From Gigaspora margarita (lineage: Eukaryota > Glomeromycota > Glomeromycetes > Diversisporales > Gigasporaceae), in the NCBI GenBank assembly GCA_009809945.1, contig WTPW01001085.1:76180-140179 (forward strand): a stretch of DNA of 64,000 nucleotides, written 5' to 3'. The notes beneath the pieces were generated by a model that was not told the DNA's origin, did no database searches, and worked only from the letters and a program-made list of their open reading frames with translations. Position numbers and translations under genes: made by a program. The number at the start of each line of letters is the position of its first letter. Position 1 is the first letter of the stretch. Below are positions 47,368 to 60,081 of this stretch, piece by piece.

Positions 47368-48840
47368 TTTAAGGGTATCCTCAAGCATCTCGATCAATTG
47401 ATTTAATAATGATCGTGATGACGCTCAAGCATCGGTATTATTTAAAGAAGTATAGTCGGAAAAATAAAAGTAGTTGCGTATGATATTGAAAATAAAAAAT
47501 TGTATGATATACGTAATATGTATGATAATAAACATTTCAATAATTAGTTATTAGATATTAAAGCAATTACAATAAGTTTTTTTTTTTTGCAAATAGTTTA
47601 ACAAAGCAAATTTCAAAGCAATTATGTAAGAAATTTATTTTTTCAAATTAACTAGCAAAGTAAAAAAAGCATATTAACGTTCTAAACCATGTTCACGTTC
47701 TTTAACTAAATAGAAATGCGCAATTCTCAATTTTCCTTTCTTTGGGTTGTAATAATCATTCTTCACAAGTTAACTTTTCTATTAGTGATATTTAAAATCT
47801 ATTTTAAAATGATCTAAATTAAATTACATTACTTACATCTTCGGATGCTGACAATGGCCTTTTAACGTTAAATACAACAGCGATGCCAATTCTTTTTTAA
47901 AATAAATGATCGCATTTTATCATTGTATCATATATTATTACTGAGTCATTTTCAATATGAACTTCATTTTATAAAGTGAAAACCTATTGCAATGAATGAT
48001 ATTTAAGTTCTGATTCAATATTATTATATATAATTAATTAAATGTCGGTTTCATATTTCTCATTATTAAACAGTTTCAAATTCTTTTTTTGTAGAGTTTC
48101 TACACCATTGATAATTTGAAATCAACGATCCATTGTTTATATTTGTTGAACCATTATAAATGAAATTTATTATATTATTCGTAATCACAAATTAAAAATT
48201 AATTGTTTATTATTAAATCGTTTGATTTGCTATGCCGAAGTACTTAATTTAAAATTAATATTGATAGATACTCATCTGATTATCTATCGTTATCATACAT
48301 ATGAGTATAATAATAAAAGCTCATCATGCGCAACTTCTTTGGTAGTTCCGACTATACTTATTTAGGTAGGACTCCTCAAGCATCACAACAATGACGATAT
48401 TAACAGAATTAAATGCTTGAGTATACTCTTTTTCTTTTGTTTGTGATCTTCACTATACCACCCAAAACAACTAAAAAAATCAAATAAAAAAATTCTATTC
48501 AACTAACTGCCGAAGTTTCAACTTTAGTTTCATCGGCTTCTCCTTTTAATGATTATACCAATTTAAATTTTTTGTTACAACAATAACAGAATCAATTTAT
48601 CTAACCATTAACAAAAATTGCTTTGCAGCAACAAGAAGTAAAATTTTTTTATGATATAATTAATATTATTATTATTTTAAAAGATGTGTAATATTTATTA
48701 TGATTATTTGTTTTAAAGCTTCGAGCATTAACAATATATGGTTACTTTTTTGGATTGGATAGAAACTTGGTGAGAATTTATTGTTTATTATTATGTTTGG
48801 ATATAAAGTAATGCTTGAGCGACCTTTATCAATGACAAAT
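47368..48840. mobile_element. ~1.47-kb insertion present only in the right arm
   Basis: After AATAACATAT (matching the left arm at about 24490) the sequence leaves homology. Near both ends stands the word CTCAAGCAT (47384, complement at 48811), with further copies at 47425, 48380 and, inverted, 48411. The ends AGGGTATCCTCAAGCAT and (complement) AAAGGTCGCTCAAGCATTA suggest inverted termini. Two inner copies lie near AGTATAGTCGGA and its complement. Homology with the left arm resumes at about 48980. The exact borders are uncertain. Confidence 0.5.
47674..47899 (-). pseudogene. Possible gene fragment inside the insertion
   Basis: On the minus strand a stretch from about 47899 to 47837 reads RIGIAVVFNVKRPLSASED and meets a good donor (GTAAGT). 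After a ~76-bp AT-rich gap, 47760-47674 reads NDYYNPKKGKLRIAHFY and so on to a TAA stop. Composition and the donor suggest two real exons of a host gene, caught as a fragment; the family is not recognised and no upstream exon was found. The acceptor (GTGAAG) is plausible but weak. Confidence 0.35.
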
Positions 48841-49506
48841 TTTTGACGAAAATAGGTGGTTTATATCTCACTGAATTTCTCATCGCAGTGGTAACTCACT
48901 TGATTCATTTATTCGATTTCCGATCCATTGAGTGAGGTGGAAATTCAAAAGTTAGTGACGAGAAAGTTGTGCATTAGTAATCAACATCACATTTTGGAAA
49001 GGCGATTAGACATGTTCCTAATTTCAAACATACATAACGTTAACAGGGAATAATCTATTTGGCTAGCATCTTATTAAATTTTTAATTCCCGACAATTAAT
49101 AGTCTTCTAATGATATTCGTTAACCTAGCTTACTATTGCAAAAGAAACAACGACATGATAATCACTAAATAAAAATTATATCCATAAGTACAACGATTTC
49201 AGCATGCCATTTGGTCAAGATTTCAGTTATGTATTATTTTCTTTTGCTTATCATTCATTCACTTAATTTCTCTTACAATCTCGTCATTGTTCACTTAATG
49301 CTGCAAGCTCCCCCTTGAATAGCAGGTTTTGACAATAAAAAGCATTTCTAATTAAAATCGCTGAACTTAACGTGAACTGTGATTGCCAAGTTAATGACTT
49401 GATTTTGATCAGTAGTTATCTTTTGAACTTCATTCATCACGAATTTAAGTAAATCAAGTGATCTCTAGATATTATATAAATCCTTTATTGCACAAATCGT
49501 TTGTTT

Positions 49507-49674
49507 ATTAAAATAACATATATTAACTGGCCTCACCTATTTCTGTTATTTTAATATCTTTCATTAAGGTAACAATTAGTGTTTTTTTTTATTAAAATAA
49601 CATATATTAACTGGCCTCACCTATTTCTGTTATTTGGATATCTTTCATTAAAGGTAACAATTGGTTTTTTTATT
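49507..49674. repeat. 84-bp tandem duplication at the outer arm edge
   Basis: ATTAAAATAACATATATTAA starts both units (49507 and 49591). Each contains CTGGCCTCACCTATTTCTGT and ends GGTAACAATT plus a T-run. The left arm has one unit (about 23628-23710). The duplication therefore happened only in the right arm. Confidence 0.9.
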
Positions 49675-49675
49675 G

Positions 49676-50450
49676 TTCTTGTCTCTTCAGTTATTGGATG
49701 TGAAGCAGACAATAACAGAATTATTTGCCAAATGATTGTCTTTTTTCTTTCTTTTGTTAATACTAGGTTATGATCCAACTCATCTAAATTCTACTATTTC
49801 TAGTTTTGATTGCTTTAGTTTTGACTTGACTGAAAATTACTTGTCTAAAAACTATCTATCTAAAAAACTATTAGTCAAAAAAAAAAACTATCCATCTAAA
49901 AAAAACTACTTATTTAAAAAAATTACTTAGCTTAAAAAACTAATATTTAAAAAATTACTTATCTAAAAAACTAGCTTTGTCAAGTAGTTTTTTTTCAACC
50001 TGTTTAAATTCTAATATTACTTATTCGAACACACTAATTTAGCTCATAACTACTAAACACTTTATGGTTATCTGCAACTTTGTTTAACATCTAACAATTT
50101 ATAATTGTTAAGAGGTTTAGTAAGTTGAACTTTATAAAAAAAGTTTTTAAAGTGAAATAAGACAAATATTATATACATAAAAAACCTAATTTGTATGTAT
50201 GATTCTTCTCAGTTTTATTATTTTTTTCTACTTTAAACTTAGAAAATCAAAGAGTGATTATAAAAAATAAACTGCTATTACCTTGTATACAAATATATTG
50301 CTGTTTATAAAACCTCTAAAAGGTTATTTGAAGAGGTTTACTATTGCAATTTACTATGAAAAATGGGTTGTTCATATTAATATTGATCACTAAAATTTCA
50401 TAGTAAAAATTTATATCTGAGTTTTGCATGACAAATTGTATGACTGCTTT
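49676..50450. other. AT-rich DNA with short AAAAACTA repeats
   Basis: 49840-49975 repeats ACTATCTATCTAAAAA/ATTACTTATCTAAAAA words of 14-18 bp, a simple minisatellite. The frames at 49579-49930 run through it and are not genes. The remainder shows nothing recognisable. Confidence 0.5.
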
Positions 50451-52598
50451 ATATTCACTCATAAAGTATTCATAATTTTTTTATTACTCTGTTTGATACA
50501 GGTATTTTAGAATGTTATTATTTTGCTATAACTACTGAACCCTTTCCTTATAATAAGGCAGGATTGGGAATAACATCATTACATAATCTTTTCTATCATG
50601 TTTGGAGCTAGTTAATCTATAAATACAGGTAGTATTTTGTACTGCTATAAAATTTTATAATTTATATATATGTTCATAAATAATTCAAGTTGATGTAAGT
50701 TAACAGATCGAAAAGATGGCTAAGCAAAAAATTCCAGAAACAATTCAGATAGACCAGAATATAGCTATCAATCCTAATCAGGAATACTATTACCATAAGT
50801 GATACTATAGAGAAATTGGATAAGTAGAATTAAATTAGCTACCTAATTTAGAATCTTAATGAAATAATACTAATGTCTTTGTTATTAGAAGCAGGTATTA
50901 AGAGGTGTATACAAAGGCCTGTTTTATACAGTGTAGAGACCAACAGCTAATGCTATATATTATGAATTCAACTAATAATGCACATTATAATTGCTATTTT
51001 CTAGAAGCATATTCTGTTTTAGTTTATCAATTATGCTAAAGTATGCTACTCATTCTCAATAATAAAATTTAATGTCTAGTACTACTATTAGATACATCCA
51101 AATAATAAATTATTATATATTTGCAATGCTTTTTATATTTCTACATGTTTATGACATATGTACATTGTGAAAAAGTAAATTGTGGCTGAACCAAAATTTC
51201 ATATTTGATAGATCAAGATGTCTAAAAATAGATTTACTAGATATATTATATCTGTTATATATAACAGATATGTTCAAAATGCTATATTGGTCATTTAAAG
51301 TTAATTTTTCAGTTAACATTACTTTTTAGAACTCTTAGAAAAGGGTGGGGCAAATAAAATGAATATATAAAATTAACTATTAGTAAATCTATTATAATAA
51401 ATTAACTTCAAGTAAATTTAGTCTAGAGATTTGCTAATTTGGTCAAATAAATTTGATTTAGTAGTTAATATTATATTTCTCTTATAAAAGAACAGCACAA
51501 AAATAAATAAATAAATAATTAATTAATTATATAATGCATTTATCTGAAAAAAGAACTTTGTATATACAATTTTTACAACCAAAATTCTCATAATTTAGTA
51601 ATTAGATCTACATTATTTTAAAGTGATTACAGATCAGAATTTGGGTTTATTAATTCCCCAAATTCCTATTTGCTAAATACAAATTTTGTCACTTATTGAA
51701 TGAGATAAATCACTAATCAGATGGCTTAAAATTAATATAAATAAGTATCAATTAGAATAATTGGTTTGTATTTGTTATTTTTGTAAAAGTTAAATATTTC
51801 TTCTTACCTATTAATACTAGTTCTTTAGCTTTTTACAACTGTATAAAAACACTTTAGAAGTTCTTTTTTTTAGCATTTTCTTGAATCTTTTTATTGCAAA
51901 CTAATATGAGAGTACAGCCAAGTAAGAACTAAAATTTGCTTTATTGTTATTATTTATTTTTTCTTATTGTTTTAAATTATTTTTTATTTTTTTTAATTTT
52001 ATTTTTTAAATTATTTTATTTTATTTTAAATTATTTATTTATTTTAAAATTATTTTATTTTATTTAAATTACTTTTTTATTTTATATTATTATTTTAATT
52101 TATATTTGTTGTATAACTAAAAATAGTGCATATAGTGTTATTTCAAATTTTAGTCTTAATTCAGCTTAATTTAGACCAAAATTCAAAACCACAACTCTAT
52201 TGTGTTATTATATAGTTATATAGTATTTTATTATTTTTAATTTTAACTTTTTTAAAAGTTCATTTTATTAGGGGATATCAAGGAGGAAAAGAGAAGGGTG
52301 ATGTTAACTGAAAAATTAACTTAAAAGGCTATATGTTAGATATAACATATTGAACAAATCTAATCAAAGAATGCAAAGCAAATTAGTATAGAGAAAAAAA
52401 TGTATATTAGGACCCACTGCTTTGTTAAATAAAATTTGAAATTATTAGTTCTATAATAAATTAATAATAGATTAAACCATTGATCACACTATTTATTGAA
52501 CAATTGTATTCTTGTGATTCATATTATTCTGTAACTACATGATATATCATAAACATTATTGAATCTATAGACAGTACAAATATATATGACAATGTGAC
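50451..52598. repeat. Dispersed repeat, AT-drifted copy (R2)
   Basis: Same order as R1 (30625-32758), but almost all CG dinucleotides of R1 read TG or CA here. It lacks ~105 bp of R1 (31079-31190) and both R1 MITEs. It has an extra segment of ~0.85 kb (about 51545-52410) with a T/A low-complexity tract (51940-52110). A stretch near 52262-52345 is the inverse of 51265-51330 (GTTAATTTTTCAGTTAACAT core), which hints at an inverted-repeat insertion. Confidence 0.75.
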
Positions 52599-53114
52599 CA
52601 TTGGTTGGAAGAGCAAGAATGGATATAAAATCCAATTTAGCTCTAATAATTCATTTGGATTCAAATCTATAACAATCATACATGGGTTTATGATATTATA
52701 AGAATTAATTTATCAGAATCAGAGGTTATTACTTAATCAGATCAATATATATAATTGATTTAAATAAAACATATATTAGATATAGAACCAAATGTTGTCT
52801 ATAACAAAGATGATTTTGTTATATTTAGTAGGTTGTGATATTGCAAGCTAATATTAAAAAACAATTAAAGTTAAGGTTGTGGTTCGAACTAGTATTAAGA
52901 TTAGAGTTAGAAAGCATATTTATGTGCAAAATTAAGTGCTAAAACCTTTAATTAGAAGCCCAGTACTGGTTTATTTAATGAAATTTCAAGATATTTAAAA
53001 TATTTGATTTTTTTGTTAATTTTTCACAATTTTTTTTCATTTTTGTTATACAAGATCATATGGTCTAATTGGTTATTCATATTAATCTGCAATATAGCAA
53101 CCTGTGATATTTAA
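52599..53114. other. AT-rich DNA without recognisable features
   Basis: No ORF or repeat copy was supported. Confidence 0.4.
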
Positions 53115-53354
53115 CAATATTCAATAAAAATTATAATAAAAACATATAAATTTACTATGAACTTTTAGCCAAAGATTATCTTTAGCTTTACTAATTAACT
53201 TAAAATTAAATTTAAAGTTATTATATATAGAACAAGAAAAAAGAAAAAAAATTGAGCTTAAAAACAAAGTCAAAATTTTGTTAATTTTGTATGATTTCAA
53301 ATGTAACTTTGTCAAAATCAAATATTTACTAATTTTAAAATACTAAATATATAT

Positions 53355-54260
53355 TGTAATAAAGCAATCCTTGGCCAAAGAACAACTATATTACTTGATT
53401 TAACATGTAAGAGGATAAGAAATAAATAGATAAAAGAGAGCAGAAACAAAAAATAAAAGAAAAAGGAAATAATTGACTCAAAATAAAGTATACTTCAAAA
53501 TAGAAAAATAAAAAAATAATAAATTGCAAAGTAAAACTTAAATAAAAGATAACAATCAAAAATATATCAAAGCATAACAAGAATATTCTAGAGAAAAAAA
53601 ATATTCAAAATAAGAGAAACAAGACACAATAACATCACAACAAAAGATAAAAGAGAAATACAACAAAAAGTGGATAAAATCTCAAGAAAACTTAAAAAGA
53701 AATATATAACGAAAGAGCCTTTATTGATGGATAAAGAGTCAAAAGATAATACCAGTTTATTAAATATAAAATATCAAGTACAAGAATAATTTGTAGAGAA
53801 ATAAAAAAATTAAGAACAAAATCTAAGAAAAGATGAATAGAACTTTAAAAAAAGAACAAAACTAAAAGAGGAATTGAACTTCAAGAAAAGAAAAGAAAAA
53901 AAAAAAAGAGGAATTGAGCCTGCTTTGTTTTGGGAAAAAAAGCAAGGTTTATATATCTTTTGAAAACTTTGAATAACAAGATAATGAGACAATAAGATAA
54001 CAAGACAATGAGATAACAAGATAATGAGATAATGAAATAATGAGATAATGAGATAATGAGACAATAAGATAATGAGTCATTATTATAATGAGTCAAATTA
54101 TAGTCAAATTATCTTCTTTTGAATAGCAAAAAAAAGTTTTTTAATAAAAACAATATCAAAGAATTGATTGGTGTAATAAAATTTGTACTATACTTAATAT
54201 CTATATAATATTTTTCTAATAATTCTATTTAAAAATATATAAAATTGTACTAATACAACA
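53355..54260. repeat. First LTR of the non-coding LTR element
   Basis: About 906 bp, A-rich. Starts TGTAATAAAGCAATCCTTGG, includes an AATGAGATAATGAGAT run (53980-54075) and ends TTGTACTAATACAACA. Frames on the minus strand (53386-54096) are low-complexity products. It gives the empty sites for both insertions in the second LTR. Confidence 0.8.
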
Positions 54261-54394
54261 CTATTTCCCTTTTCAAAATTTTGCTTTGCAAAATTTAAGA
54301 AGATAGTTAATAGTTTACAAAAATATTAAATACTATGATAGTAAAAAAACAAAAATAAATAATAATAATAATAATAATAATAATAAACCAAAAA

Positions 54395-54530
54395 AAAACT
54401 TATAGCTAGATCATGTTACTGCAATGCACTAGGTATAATATTCAATCTCCAACTGGCAGGTGGCAGAAATTGAACTCACAACTATTACAGCAGTCACAAA
54501 TCCTAACTACTGGACTATAAGGTGTGGCCA
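54395..54530 (-). mobile_element. tRNA-like SINE head
   Basis: On the minus strand: GGCCACACCTTATAGTCCAG..TAGTTAGG (A-box region) and GAGTTCAATTTCTGCC (B-box), then a tail bordering an (AAT)n run at 54358-54384. No closed cloverleaf. Probably a short SINE or a 5' fragment related to the longer SINEs here. Confidence 0.6.
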
Positions 54531-54846
54531 ACAATAAAATTTTTTTATACAACCTTTTGTTTATCAGTTTTTTGCATAAAATTTTCCAATCAGATTATCT
54601 AATTTGTTAATATGATTGATCTTTCTATTTATAGTATATCACATTGTATATACTTTTGCTTATATCCAACAATTTCCAAGATCATCTTAAATATCATTTT
54701 TACTACTTCAACAATAGAACTAATAATAATAATAATAGCAATAATAATAATAAGGATAATAATAAAATGATAATAATAATGTTGATGAAAACAAAAGGTA
54801 AAAAAAATTAAAAATAAAAAATCAATAATTTAATAATAATAATATT

Positions 54847-55997
54847 AGGGAATTGGTATTTCCATACTCCTTTTTGGTATTGCCACACCCATGTAGATCA
54901 TTTTAATTTTTTAAAAAAATTTTAACTTTGATTGAAGATATCTTGGAATCCATCTGACCAAATTCGATCAATGTTTTTTTTATGAATTCAATAGTTTTTT
55001 ACAATTAAAATAAAAAAAAGTTGATCGAATTTGGTCAGGGGGTGCCAAGATATCTTTGATCAAAGTTTGTAAACAATTACTTTTACAGCTTATAATTGAT
55101 AGACATTTAGAATTTTGCAAAATCTTTGATCAAAGATATATTGAAATTCATCTGACCAGATTCAATCAAATTTTACTTTGAATTCTACAGCATTTTACAA
55201 TTAAAATAAAAAAAAGTTGAACGAATTTGGTCAGATAAGTTCCAAGATATCTTTGATCAAAGTTTGTAAACAATTATTGCCGCAGCTTATATTTGATAGG
55301 CATTTAGAATTTTACAAAATCTTTGATCAAATATATCTTGGAACCTACCTGACCAAATTTGATCAACTTTTTTTCTTTGCATTCTACAGCCTTTTACAAT
55401 TAAAAAAAAGTTGATTAAATTTGGTCAGGTGGGTGCCAAGATATCTTTGATCAAAGTTTGTAAACAATTATTACCGCAGCTTATATTTGATAGACATTTA
55501 GAATTTTACAAACTTTAATCAAAGATATCTTGGGATCCACCTGACCAAATTTAATCAATTTTTTTTTTAAATTCTACAGATTTTATAATTAAAATAAAAA
55601 AAAGTTAATCGAATTTGGCCAGGTGGGTGACATGATATCTTCGATCAAACTTTGAAACCAATTTTTGCTAGCACGATGTTCTTGCAAAGAGCATCTGCCA
55701 GTTCAACGAATTTATTTTTTTTAAAAAAATTAACTTTTTCATTGCATCTTATATTTAATAAATGTTTAGAATTTTATAAAACTTTGATTGAAGATTTCTT
55801 GGCACCCACTTGACCAAATTCAATCAACTTTATTTTAATTATAAAAAGATATTGAATTCAAAGAAAAAAATATTGATCGAATTTGGTGAGATGGGTTCCA
55901 AGATATCTTGATCAAAGTTAATAATTTTTTTAAAAAATTAAAATGATCTACATAGGTGTGGCAATACCAAAAAGGGGTGTGGAAATACCAATTTCCT
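54847..55997. mobile_element. TIR element made of repeated palindromic units
   Basis: Ends AGGGAATTGGTATTTCC and (complement) AGGAAATTGGTATTTCC, with ~60 bp of inverted homology including TTTTTGGTATTGCCACACC. The flanks read AATATT on both sides (a TA-type duplication is also possible). The interior has about five units of 165-200 bp (near 54930, 55120, 55310, 55500 and 55780). Each pairs CTGACCAAATTCGATCAA with its complement TTGATCGAATTTGGTCAG and AAAGATATCTTGG with CCAAGATATCTTT. No ORF. Confidence 0.8.
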
Positions 55998-58285
55998 AAT
56001 ATTAAGAATATTTAAATAATTATAGAATTAAAAAAAAGTTGGAAGATTCACATAACCTAATGCAGGAAGAGAAAAAAGATGAAAATAAAGAAGAGAAAGA
56101 AAATATAGATAAAAAAAGAGAAGAAGTTGTTGAGAAAAATGATGAAAATGAAATATTTGTCAGATAATAATTATTTTTTTTGTATATTCTATTGTTTAAA
56201 ATATAAAAAATAATTTTTTTAAATAAAAAGTAGAATTTGACAATAAAAGTATTTGATCAAAAATAAATTGGAAGTGCAAATTAATTAATGAAAAGTATAA
56301 AGCAAAAATTTTAAAAGTATATTGAAGAAAAAAATTATTTGTAAATAGCAATTGAGATAATTGATTAAAAAAATACCCAAAAAAGAAAATAATAATAAAA
56401 AATAAAATATTAATACTTAAGGGTAGGGTAAATGTAGATCATTTCTTATATAAGTAGATTAACCAAAAAAATATTATACAAAAATCGAACACATGTTACA
56501 TATAAAAGTTTTTAAAAATATAATCAATTTTTATAAAAGGTTTGGGTAGATATATTAGACCCTCTAATTATAATTATAATAATTTGAACCCCTGTATTAT
56601 TTTAAAAAAACATACTTGCATATATTATTAATTCTTCCTAGATTGATCGAAATTTGCCTAGGTTATACAATATAAATATCATATTATCATTACCTGATTT
56701 CAATTGAATGTTATTGTAAAAAAATTAGTAATATGATCACTAGTAAAAATGACCGATGTTCACCCTACCCTTAATTAGAGTACTAATAAATAAATCATAT
56801 AATAAATAAGTAAAACAATTTAAATAAAAGTAGTTAATCAAGAATATAATAATAAATTAAAAGAAATAAATAATCTATATCCAGCATTAATCACAAAGCT
56901 TTATCAAGTCTCAATTTACAAAGAATTGAAAAAATAATAATAAAAATAAATATTCAAGGTTCTACTTAATTTAAAATTTGATATAAAAAAAATAATAGAT
57001 AATGATGAAATTAAAAAATATTTTAAAATCTAAGCACTTCTAGCCTTAATTCTTATAGAATTAGAAAAATAGAAAAAAACCAAAAAAAAATTCAAAGTTT
57101 CTACTTAATTCAAAAATAAAATATGCAAATTATAAAATAAAATTAGAAAATCAAAAAAATTCTTTAACATTTAATGTTATTCAAATATGAATAAAAAAAT
57201 TGTAAATAGAACTAAGGTTCTCTAAATAAAAAAAATAAAAATAAAAATTATATAAATTTTCATTAATTCTAACCATTAAATCAAAAAAAAATCAAAATAC
57301 AAAATCAAATTTTAATTCAAAAAAAAATTTTTTATAAAAAAAAATTATATTATTGTTGAAATGGGTTGTTAAGATTATATTCAAAAGAATTTTTATGATT
57401 CCTAGAATTCTAACAACTTGTATATAATACTACAAGAAATTGACATATCCAAGATAATTTAATTTGTTGTTCTTGTTGTTTTAAAAATCTTATTAATTTC
57501 CTTTGTTTTCAAAAATATAGTCTTTAGAATTTTTGCTATTAGAGAAAAGAAGTTTCATGTTATTAATATTTTTTTAAAAAAATTTAGTTTATAATTAAGA
57601 AAAAAATTTAATATAGTTGAACTTTCCAAAACTGGTACACATGGTGAACAAGTTTTATATCAGTATTCAGAGGTTATCAGATTTGAAATCATTATAAACT
57701 ATATAGATTCATATAACAAAAATGGACTTGGTGGATTAATTTTTTATCAGATATGACAGGTTATCAGTTTTGACAGATCAGTTTTGGGAGGTTCAAGAGT
57801 ATATTTATTAATAAGAGTAAAATTTAATAAAAAAAATTTAAGAAATATTAATAATACTAGCAAGAACCAAGAAAATAACAAAAAATTATTTAAGGTATAT
57901 AAATAAAGTAGTATTTTTTAGTATGTAGTAAATAAGAGGGATTGAAATAAATAAAAATTAATTTTGTATAGTATTACTAATTTATACTAAAATCTAGTTA
58001 GTATGAGTATTCTGGTTTGTATAACAATAAAATTGATGTATGTGTAAACCAAAAGAGATTTTGTGTTATAACAACATGGAGGGTGAAGAAAGTTTTTGCA
58101 AATAGAGCAGTTTTGTTAGTTATGTTAATAAAAAAAAAGAAGAAAAGAGAAAGAAAAAAGAAAAAAGAAACAAGATAGAAATAAAAAATAAAGAAACAAA
58201 AGAAAGTTGCAACCAAAATATTCAAATAAAACTAAACTAATATAACAAGACACAAAAACTTTAGGTTCTGTTATTATTGCAAAAC
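55998..58285. other. Interior of the LTR element, A-rich
   Basis: No domain recognised. 56040-56160 reads as an E/K-rich stretch and the rest is A-rich. A short frame cluster at 57998-58316 on the minus strand is low complexity. Confidence 0.4.
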
Positions 58286-58540
58286 TGTAATATTGCAATT
58301 CTTGGCCAAAAAACAACTATATTACTTGACTTAACATGTAAAAGAATAAAAAATGTGTAGATAAAAGAGAATAGAAACTAAGAAATAAAAGAAAAAGAAA
58401 ATAATTAACTCAAAATAAAGTATACTTCAAAATAAAAAGATAAGAAAATAATAAATTGCAAAATAAAACTAAAAATAAAAGATAACAATTAAAAATATAT
58501 CAAAGACACTAAAAGAGATATTTTAGAAAAAGAAAATATA

Positions 58541-59664
58541 GGGATGTGACAACATAGTGTAGTTGGTTTGTTGTTACCCCCAAGCCTATATAATGAGATA
58601 CTCCGAGTTCAATTCCCATAGGGAAAAGGCTCACCTTTAGCATTACACTATCTGCATTACAGTATGACTGCATCCTGTGATATAAAGTTGGGTTAGTAGA
58701 TCTGTAACCTGAGTTATACTAATTATCAGGAGCTAACTAACTTGTGTGACATTATATGAGAGAAAAGAAAGTGACTGGGTAACTGGAAGCAAACTGACTT
58801 GGATATTATTACATGAGAGAAAAGAAGGCACAAAAATTCTGGGGACAAGTAGTATAAAAAAAGAAAATGGGCTTGGCAAGACCCAAGTAAAGAGGTAGCA
58901 GAACTTTTGATGGTACTACAGGAACTGCATGGTGACTGACTGGAATACTGAATAAGCAAGAGCCTCTATAGCAAAAGGGAGCATACCAACCTGACCACCG
59001 GAGTCACACTGGAGAAAAAGAACCCATGATATAGAAGTAAGTACCAAGAAAAGGGAAACCATAAAGGCATCCTAAAGCAAGCTAACTAATCCTTCTAGGC
59101 TAACTGGATTTGCAGTTTTGAATTCTGGGAAAAAGGATCCTGGTAAGGGAATGGCAGTGCTAGGGTTTGGTGAACTTCACAAGGGCAAAAATAGGTAATT
59201 GTAGCAGTTTAAGAATAATCTCTAACTGCAAGGGGTTTGCCTCAGTAGATATATAAGTTACTAAAAAAAGTGTAGGTAATGCTAGTACTGGGAATAGTGT
59301 TGCTCTACCAAGTTTCTTGCTGAGGATCACAGGACCAGGAATACCTAGCTGGGTTCTAAGGTTATGGAGCAAGAATCTGAAACTTGTGTTCTGGTGATAC
59401 AAGATAGGTTGGCAGGAGAAACAGGAACTAGAGAATTTAATTAGACAATGCCAGTATGTAGATTGCAGGTATAACAGCTAGTGTAGAACCTTTGGGTGGC
59501 TACTTAAATAGATAACCAAAAGTTGCAGAAGAGGCTAGTTGTATTCTTATCTATGTAACAAATGCTAGTAATTCCCATATAGATTGCTAACAGCCCTAAT
59601 ATCTTGAATAAAATTCCTAAGTCCCAAGGCGGGCACTTTGAAACCAAAAAAAAAATAAAAAAAA
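58541..59664 (+). mobile_element. Long tRNA-headed SINE, AT-drifted copy
   Basis: Starts GGGATGTGACAACATAGTGT (A-box TAGTGTAGTTGG), with a B-box GAGTTCAATTCCC near 58607. It shares the SINE body with 14984-15975 (for example GGTGGCTACTTAAATAG and CCCTAATATCTTGAATAAA) and ends in a poly(A). The other LTR has the uninterrupted AAAATATTCAAAATAAGAG site, so the borders are well supported. Confidence 0.85.
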
Positions 59665-60081
59665 TTCAAAATAAGAGAAACAAAATAAAACACAAACTAA
59701 AGAAAACAATAAAATTATAACAAAAATAAAAGAAAATACAACAAAAAGTAAATATAATCTCAAGAAAACTTAAAAAGAAATATACAAAGAAAGAGCTTTT
59801 ATGTGATGGATAAAGAGTCAAAAAATAATACCAGTTTATTAAATATAAAATATCAAGTACAAGAATAATTTGTAAAAAAATAAAAAAATAAAGAACAAAT
59901 CTAAGAAAAAGAAATAAGAAAAAAACAGAAATAAAAGAGGAATTGGACTTTTAAGAAAAGAAGAGAAAGAATGAAAAGAGGAATTGAACCTGCTTTGTTT
60001 CGAAAAAAAGGCAGGGTTTATATCTTTTAAAAACAAGATAATAAGATAATGAGATAATGAGATAATGAGATAAGATAATGT

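Larger units (their letters stand above)
41095..49675. repeat. Right arm of the large inverted segmental duplication
   Basis: Reverse-complement counterpart of 23615-30370. It is ~1.8 kb longer, mainly through the MITE at 41338-41706, the insertion around 47368-48840 and the 84-bp tandem duplication at 49507-49674. A T-tract of ~76 bases lies at 41394-41469 inside the MITE. Confidence 0.9.

Noticed and set aside
23615-49675. A single giant TIR transposon with the GTPases as cargo
   Set aside because: No matching short terminal motif or target duplication was found at the outer edges, and the arms fade at A/T-runs; a segmental duplication is the simpler reading.
53386-54096. Long hydrophobic minus-strand frames with SLSHYLIISL repeats
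   Set aside because: They translate the simple AATGAGATAATGAGAT run and A-rich tracts of an LTR.
54421-54530. Functional tRNA gene
   Set aside because: A- and B-box words are present, but no acceptor stem or anticodon arm can be closed; a SINE head fits better.
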